Positions 58,444-64,000 of a DNA stretch of 64,000 nucleotides are shown here, in pieces. This DNA is from Aspidiotus rigidus (Eukaryota; Arthropoda; Insecta; Hemiptera; Diaspididae): positions 1,550,001 to 1,614,000 of the forward strand of contig JAVHKY010000046.1 of the NCBI GenBank assembly GCA_035079385.1, written 5' to 3'. The stretch's first letter is position 1; every line of letters starts with the position of its first letter. The position numbers and the translations under genes are program-made. Under the pieces are notes generated by a model, which saw only the letters and a list, made by a program, of their open reading frames with translations, did no database searches and was not told the origin of the DNA.

Positions 58444-58487
<44 letters not shown>

Positions 58488-61400
58488 TTTACAACTACTC
58501 CGCAAAGATTTTTAAAATTTGTAAAGGATACTCGTACAATGATTCATGTTTCTGTAAATTTTCTTTTCATTAATCAAATATCGTTGGCGGATAAGTACAT
58601 AATATATAGTTGCAAATAACAGGTGAACGAGAAGCGAGATAAGCGAGATACGCTACTACTCATTACAATCATATTTGCAGGCGTGTATTCCAAACATTAT
58701 CGCTTCGTGTACGACTACGGTGAGTTTTAAGAGGAAAACACGTGGAACAACTCCAATGTAAAATTTTACGAGGAACATTTTTTTACTGAGGTACATTTTT
58801 CATAGAGTTGATATTTATCGAGATATGGCCAAAAAACAGATATTTTAGGTGCCATCTTGAATTCTAAGGGGGTTTCGGGGGGGGGGCACACCTTCCGAAA
58901 ATGATCGTCTGAGCCATATTTATCATCATACCAAGCGGCATCAAATAACTCCGAACCGATTTGCAGTATTCATTCACTAACCGCTCATACTATAACTAGC
59001 CTACTAGACTTTAGGAAATTGTAGACAATAAAATTATGTTGTTTGCAAACGCTTCAAGACATATTATACAATATTCAATATTTTCCCTTGAAGTGGAGAA
59101 ATTATTTAAATTTTTCTTCTAATTAGGATGCGTCCGTTTTTTATCCAAGCGTTATTTAATATCTGTACCCTGTTTAGCCGCTTTCATTAATTTTCTATTT
59201 CGAAGAGAAGGAAGGAAGAGGAACCTGTGAGGTGCTCATTGATGTATGTTTTTTCCTTCTTTGGGTCTCGACTCTTGCTGTTCTTTTTGACCAATTAATC
59301 AACTCTTTTTTCTTCTCCATATTATTGACGCAAAGGATAATTAGTGAATGATCGTTCTTTGCCGGTAATTGGTGAATCGTATTCATTTTGTAATCTTGGA
59401 AGTTTGACTTTATTTTATTTCCGACACAAATTTCTTCCCTACCTCTTTGATATTTTTCTCTGGCTGAACAGAATTCCGTTTATTATAACATTCCTTTTCC
59501 GGCTGTATTGTTCGAATTCCGTTTTTATCTCGACATTATCATTTGAAGTCCTCATACCTTAAAATGTTGAAAAAATTCAATCCCCCCTCCCCCTTCAGAA
59601 AGTGCCACCAAGAGCAAAACTTCCCGTCTCTACGAAAAGTCGGTAAAAAATAGGCAAAAGGTATAAATCTGGAGGGAAACTTGTTATGATATTTTTCAGT
59701 TTTTATTTTTTTTAGTAATGAACGAGAAATTTATGTAAAATGATTCTTGAATCATTGTATGTCACTCCAATTTAATCTATTTTATCTGTCTCTTAATGTA
59801 CGTAAACAAGTGAGAATATTCGTGTGAAGATATTAAATTTTTTCACTTTATAGCGTAATTCTTCATATTTTCCTGTTTTTGGCATTCATTATTATCAATT
59901 CTGTGGGTCTCTCAGACATGAAACGTATTTCCTTCAGATTTTCTGCTGTATACCCTTTCTAGAAACAATCTGATAAAGTCCAGATAACTCAAGCTCCAGC
60001 GATAACGAAGTCTTTCGAAACAAAAAAAAAAACTCCAAGCCTGAAGATCTGTGACAAAGTTTTATTGGAGGATGGAGTTATTAGGTTTTAAAATATTTTA
60101 TTTTGATTTCTTCTATGTACATACCTATGTAATATTTTTTCTAGATAACTGAGCTGTTGAAAACGCTGATCACCCAAGCTGTCAGTGAAGAAGAAAGAAA
60201 AAAAGAGTCTGCTTGGTTATGTCTCATAATTGACCATAATTTTGATGTAGATCAATTGTTTTCAACCATCATTCAAAGCAGGTAACTTATGTAAATAGTC
60301 TTTTCAATAAAGGGAAAAGCGTCAGCTTTTATTATTGAAAATTTAACACAGTGACACGATTTCCCACAGTTTATGCGACCATGAGCAGGTGGTGGAAGGC
60401 TTAATAAATTTGAGTTTTCTACTATTAACGGTGTCGGGTGCGGGTGTTAAATACAAGGAATCAAGTGTGAAAAAAATTTGGCGCATTGGTCGTATTGTTC
60501 TCGTTTCCTTAGTCAAGAAACATGCTAGGATCACAAAGTCAGTCCTACAAAGTCTTACTGACCGTATTATAACGGGTTGTGTATCCCAACAGTATACAGG
60601 TTCTCTTTCTTATTTTCTCAACCTTCCATTTTTTTAAATTATCTAAAAATGTTTCTCAACCCTCAACTTCAAAATTACAGATTGTTTGTTGCATTTATGT
60701 AACGTGGCTTCCGTTACTATGATCGATAACGCTCCAATCGTAACACGTGTTCTAGAATTTATCGATTCAATGCCGGGCATTGTTTCACAACGAATAGTGG
60801 TGGCATTGATTCCGCTTGTTCAGATTTCGACAAGTCTGAGGGATAATTTAATATTATATCTCCGAAAAGCATTATTTTCACGGTGAGTAAGATATTGTTG
60901 GAGAATTTGAATGCATTACATCCAATGAACTGTGTTAGAATTCTTACAAAAAGGTTGCTCTACCTAATAAACCTATTCTTTTCCCATCAATTTGATCGCT
61001 GCAATTCTGATATTGCGTCAGAAATTTGATCAAAAATCTGCGAGATATATTTCTTTTTTTCTAAGGAAAAGAAAAGATTCTTACTTAATAATTATGTGGC
61101 GAGACGACATGATCATTAACCCTAATATGGGAAGCCCTGCCGGTCTCACGACATAACAAGCCGGCTTATCGCGGCAACAGAGTAAGTATATACTGCTTCT
61201 ACGTGAGGAAGAGGTCGAACTCTTTCCATTAGGGAACAGTCTTCCGAACTTAATATGGGTAAAGGAGGAGGTTCTATTACCGGTCCTAATCACATCTTTA
61301 ATCAGTGATGTGTGTTTGAGGAGATGAGAAATTGGGACAGAGTTACTTCCTCTGAACTGTCCTGAGGGACTAAATGAAAGTGGTGGTACGTTGGAGAGCT

Positions 61401-63266
61401 ACTCTAGTAATTTTCTTCCGCATTGATCTCTATATTAATCACATTAGCAGTAGCTCATTGTTAGAAGACAGAAACCAAAAAGCAGGTGAAGGCGGTGAAC
61501 AAGTGAATTAAAAGCATCGTGTGGTTCTACAACCCACAGAGAAAGAAAGGGAAGAACCCAAAATTACAGTGCAATTGGGAAGGACCTTGGACAGTCGTGA
61601 AGAGAATCAACGATGTCATCTATCGCATCCAACAGGACAGAAAGTTCAAAGTGGTCCACCGAAATAGACTAGCTGTATGGAGTCCGGCGTTTGAACGGGA
61701 CGTTCAAAACTGAGGAGGGGAAAGTGTGGCGTTCTGCTATGAAGGCGCGAGCACCAAGCTTGCACATGCCGCTAAACTTTTAATAATAGCAGACGCCGCA
61801 AGGAAGCGTACTTATCGCTTAACTACTCGTACTTCGCCGAATACGCTTGAACAACCTAGAACGTGCTCGATTGATTGTAAGGACTCTTGCATAACCTGTT
61901 TACCGTTCTAGAAGAAATCTCGAGAATTCCGGAAATAAGGGTGAGACTATAAATAGCCGGCAGCAACCCGATAAAGCGATTCAGTTGTAATCTTAAAAGC
62001 GATAGTTAACGTGTTCTCGTTCTTTAACGCGATTGCGTTACAGTTTAACGGTGTTTAGAAGTGTTGTACTTGCGGTACCAGTAATAAAGCTCGGTTTTCG
62101 TAATTGTTCTTTATTATTGGCGTCAAGAGATATTCAGTGACTGGTAGAACGCCACAATATGTTATGTAAATAGATGCAGATTATCACATATCAAAAAATT
62201 GGCTTGGTGCGGCCCTTCAATATGATTTTATACCATTTGAAAATCTTGAAATCGATCGCAGAGGTCCAAAATTTATGCGAAGAATCAAAATTTTTTTTCT
62301 TTGAAAACGTCTCACAACACACAACAATATACTTCATAACTTTTTTTTATCATTTTATTATCGAATTTTTTACAATTTTTTAAAGAAAAATCGCACATTT
62401 TGTTGCTCAGGGCCACTGGAGTGAGCTAGGGGTCTGAAAATTGGAATTGGCGTGTTTTAGGCATAGTCCCACCATAAACCAAGCTCAGAATTCGATTTTT
62501 TTGGGAGACACTTTTCACCATCTTACCCGGCTATACCCTTTATTCTTCTCGCGAAGTAAGTTATATTCGAACATGGGTTATAATAATCTTCTATCAATTT
62601 AGCGATTTTCTCGAATTCCCTCCAGAAGGTTCACTTGGCAGACACAAATTCTCGATAACTTCATAATGCGTAGAGCCTATTGATGCGAGAAGATGATCCC
62701 GCATTTCTTCATCCTTGTTAATACTTTCACTTTTGAACTGAAGTCGGTTTCTCTCGAGATACGTAGTTATTTTTTCTTTCTCACAATCAAATTTTTCAAA
62801 TTTGAATCTTTTTTCTTGATTTATTTCTTTCTTATTCTCCAATATAGTTACCTGCTTCATAATATGTTTACTTAACTTTCTTACTTACCATAATTGAAGC
62901 CATTTCCTCGAATGATTCCTTCATAAAAGACGTAATCTCCTCTCTTGTTGTTGAATCAAGAGGTATCTTTGCTCTACTCCTCAGACTAGTTAATGGAATA
63001 GAATTTACCTCACGTACAACGAGACTGATCTTGAATGATTCGACAGTTGATCCAGTGCATACACACTCCTATACAGTATACACCATAACTTCTCTTCACA
63101 GTGCAGTCTACATACATGACTTCAAATCACGATTTACATATACTCTTTACTTTATAGTTTTTCTTTTTACAGCTCTTACCTCTGGCAAGGCTAGAGCGCC
63201 TAGGCAGTCCCGAAAAAAAAAATTTCACCGCAAAAATTGTGACGTTAATCAAGTTATACATACATT

Positions 63267-63311
<45 letters not shown>

Positions 63312-64000
63312 AGGAGAGAGACGAGAAGGAGAGAGAGACGAGGAAGGAGAGAGACGGGAGAAGAACGAGACGAGAGAGAGAGAGAGAAGAGAAGAGAGAG
63401 AGAGAAGAGAGACGAGAGAGAGAGAGACGAGAGAGAGAGAGCATTTTATTATCTGGTTTAAAGTTTGATGAGGAGATTGTTTAATTTAAATCTGTTCATG
63501 TTAACAGACATTTTGCTTGATAAATTCATCTCATAATCACATAAACTATACCCAAGTTTGTTGAAAATGTTTGAAATGTTGACTAATTCGTTCATTGATA
63601 ATCTAGGAACATGGAGATAAGGCAAACGTCCGTGCTCGGATTCTTACAGTTGCTAAAATTCTTAAAATTACAACGAGTGTCCGCTCTCAGTCAGAATACG
63701 TTAACGCAAACTACTTTTATTGGGCTCTAGCGTATTCACCCAGGTGAATAGTCGACTTGTTTTTTTAAGCAATTTCAACTTTCATTACATGTTTCAAAAA
63801 ATGATATACCTACTGTTTTCTTTTTCTTTCTTTCTTGTGGGGGAGGGGCGGTAGATTTGTATGGATATTCATACTCAGCAAACGTCTAGTCAGCAATTGA
63901 GACCTTCGATGAATCCAAATATCAACGAAGCTATCTGTCTAGAAGTGATAGGTATTTTGAAAAGATGTTTCATGCAACAAGTGTCTGTGAAAATAACTCT
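47185..64000 (+). CDS. FANCI: Fanconi anemia group I protein (FANCI), N-terminal half, partial at window end
   Basis: Predicted exons: 47185-47295, 47373-about 47483, 47553-47728, 47817-47984, 48059-48255, 48340-48536, 50283-50378, 60145-60281, 60370-60599, 60681-60882, 63607-about 63676 (donor uncertain) and 63855 to the window edge. Key blocks match human FANCI as I recall it, in order: EILPKILTLLQNK with GSTLSFTEFKREI; AKELPELVKQLLYL; RLNDFIKFCK; QVVEGLINLSFLLL; TSLRDNLILYLRKALFS; RQTSVLGFLQLLKFLK; INEAICLEVIGILKRC. The family is an alpha-solenoid that pairs with FANCD2, clamps DNA at interstrand crosslinks and is monoubiquitinated by the FA core complex. The start MEEKLLKLE matches the short human N-terminus and precedes a good donor. 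Oddities: intron 7 is 9.8 kb and holds a Dong element; intron 10 is 2.7 kb with gypsy pieces; the residue aligned with human Lys523 is Gln (codon 63623-63625). Confidence 0.88.
49045..49090 (-). ncRNA. Hammerhead-ribozyme-like motif, PLE3
   Basis: On the minus strand: AGGCTTGAAGATGGTTTAAT, then ATCAACCGAAAGCGCTCG. Stem II is GGTT/AACC here instead of GACT/AGTC, a paired substitution; GAAA and AGCGCTC are unchanged. The core reads TTGAAGA plus U. Confidence 0.5.
49256..49716 (+). pseudogene. PLE3 RT tail plus GIY-YIG endonuclease
   Basis: After a frame change near 49405-49424 the frame 49424-49711 encodes VRLKDPIPIDERSGVYKLEC, GDCGGFYISETTRQMKVRVA and SAFADHLINSGHSF. GIY appears as GVY and YIG as YIS, a conservative loss. 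The catalytic Arg region (KVRVAEH) is present. Truncated at both ends. Confidence 0.7.
49967..50110. repeat. Palindrome with ~60-bp arms in FANCI intron 6
   Basis: AATTGTGACCTGCGATGAGA on the left, complement on the right; the arms include CATTTCTCTCTG. The spacer is about 17 bp. No coding content. Confidence 0.75.
51065..51205. mobile_element. PLE terminal relic forming a palindrome
   Basis: GAAGTATACTCACAAAGAGT and its inverted partner ACTCTTTGTGAGTACCTATACTTC flank AAAAACCGCAATGTAATCAC and GGTATAGAAAGG. These match in order the PLE1 end (CAAGAACCGCACAATATTAT ... GGTATAGAAAG), but the AGCGCTTTC part is deleted. Confidence 0.5.
52725..53200. mobile_element. VNTR45 element, diverged copy 3
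   Basis: AACAAAGTTAAACAAGGAAT then TTGATTTTGATATTGAGAAA parallels the left end of copies 1 and 2. Degenerate units such as GAGCTTTATATGATAGTATA follow at roughly 45-60 bp spacing. Confidence 0.4.
54215..57873 (-). pseudogene. Dong/R4 ORF: reverse transcriptase plus restriction-like endonuclease, one frameshift
   Basis: Frame 57873-54487 (1128 codons) starts MVRTRSQLASDE. RT motifs: NYRPIACLPTAYKIF, AYIDYQKAFDSVPHTW (motif A), GIFQGDALSSLWFCLALNPL (B) and YMDDIKLYAPS (C, catalytic Asp pair). Then a CCHC knuckle CRMCGKQSETLQHITSSC and the start of the restriction-like nuclease, NRPDI. Near 54513-54516 (a C-run on plus) the frame breaks. The nuclease continues in another frame as LIDIAVPGPNN, then KVEKYKELSVELEKQW, ending at 54215. 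Both catalytic neighbourhoods (PD and DIAV, then K-x-x-KY) are present. One indel is the only visible lesion, so insertion is young. Confidence 0.8.
57987..58440 (-). other. Dong element 5' leader
   Basis: Precedes the main ORF. An open frame runs through the TAA repeat (giving poly-Asn) into a Ser/Lys/Pro-rich stretch and stops at 57987. Its first part is microsatellite, and I see no zinc finger or other domain, so I treat it as untranslated. Confidence 0.45.
58484..60144 (+). other. FANCI intron 7, distal part
   Basis: No recognisable gene or element; ends with the acceptor ATATTTTTTCTAG before the exon at 60145. A run of nine G's is at about 58877-58890. Confidence 0.45.
61462..62156 (+). 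mobile_element. Ty3/gypsy LTR retrotransposon 3' end (integrase tail plus 3' LTR)
   Basis: 61519-61713 encodes the C-terminal domain of integrase: WFYNPQRKKG, KLQCNWEGPWTVVKRINDV and VVHRNRLAVW, the GPY/F-type module. A purine tract (GAGGAGGGGAAAG) then abuts an LTR at 61725-62156 (432 bp), which starts TGTGGCGTTCT and ends AGAACGCCACA. The LTR contains TATAAATA at about 61949 and AATAAA at about 62083. No 5' LTR or upstream pol is in place, so this is a truncated insertion in FANCI intron 10. The stretch 60883-61461 has no other recognisable feature. Confidence 0.75.
62594..62860 (-). pseudogene. Retrotransposon gag-like fragment
   Basis: The minus frame carries KITTYLERNRLQFKSE, then DHLLASIGSTHYEVIENL and LPSEP. 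This resembles the capsid part of Ty3/gypsy gag (a YLERF helix, then LL-x-x-IG-x-x-x-Y-x-x-x-x-x-L-x-x-P). It is opposite in strand to the LTR at 61725, so it belongs to another insertion. Truncated at both ends. Confidence 0.55.
63270..63442. repeat. GA-rich microsatellite
   Basis: Long (GA)n tract interspersed with GAGACGAGA; the Arg/Glu and Ser/Leu frames across it are artefacts. It lies in FANCI intron 10. Confidence 0.9.

Larger units (their letters stand above)
54108..58483 (-). mobile_element. Dong/R4-type non-LTR retrotransposon in a TAA microsatellite
   Basis: The element occupies about 54127-58440 on the minus strand and is flanked by TTA repeats on both sides (54108-54127; 58441-58483). 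Dong elements of the R4 clade are known to insert into TAA repeats using a restriction-like endonuclease. Full-length by appearance: a 5' leader of about 570 bp, one long ORF and a short 3' UTR. It lies within FANCI intron 7 in antisense orientation. Confidence 0.8.

Noticed and set aside
58309..58515. Open frames giving poly-Leu or poly-Asn
   Set aside because: Produced by the TTA/TAA microsatellite that flanks the Dong element.
63031..63484. Arg/Glu-rich and Ser/Leu-rich frames
   Set aside because: Translation of the GA microsatellite and its flank, no independent support.

Overview
The window is nuclear DNA of an arthropod, most likely an insect. Host genes are split by introns with GT-AG boundaries, the sequence is AT-rich, and most of the rest is transposable-element debris. 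I cannot name the species.

Three conserved host genes could be assembled exon by exon. (1) At the left edge, on the minus strand, are the first three coding exons of a nucleoporin with the Nup214 N-terminal beta-propeller (1-475), running off the window. (2) In the middle, on the minus strand, is a complete TRIM-NHL gene closest to mei-P26: RING, two B-boxes, coiled coil and NHL propeller. Its 14 coding exons (27991-39700) sum to 2790 nt, an exact 929-codon frame plus stop. A U-rich 3' UTR of up to about 4.5 kb probably follows (23460-27990). (3) On the right, on the plus strand, are the first twelve coding exons of the Fanconi anemia gene FANCI (47185-64000, cut by the window end). The residue matching the human monoubiquitination lysine is glutamine here.

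Region 640-23000 is a dense transposon graveyard. It holds foldback and MITE families, a decayed integrase-type (KRBA2/Ginger-like) transposon, a fragment of a Polinton/Maverick-type protein-primed DNA polymerase gene, two Penelope-like retroelement (PLE) loci in head-to-head arrangement, a FLYWCH/MULE fragment and a higher-order tandem array. The introns of mei-P26 and FANCI are also loaded with elements: MULE relic, Ginger-like element, foldbacks, a third PLE, an almost intact Dong/R4-type non-LTR retrotransposon sitting in a TAA microsatellite, and Ty3/gypsy pieces. Region 40000-47000, between mei-P26 and FANCI, holds MITEs, a LINE 3' end split by a hAT MITE, 32-bp tandem repeats and a foldback hAT element.

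Nested insertions are the dominant theme: an element with 45-bp tandem repeats sits inside other repeats twice, and a TTAA-flanked MITE sits inside a 1-kb insertion inside a PLE. All three main PLE loci carry a conserved hammerhead-ribozyme-like hairpin with a covarying stem. No rRNA gene, CRISPR array or operon structure is present, as expected for animal DNA.
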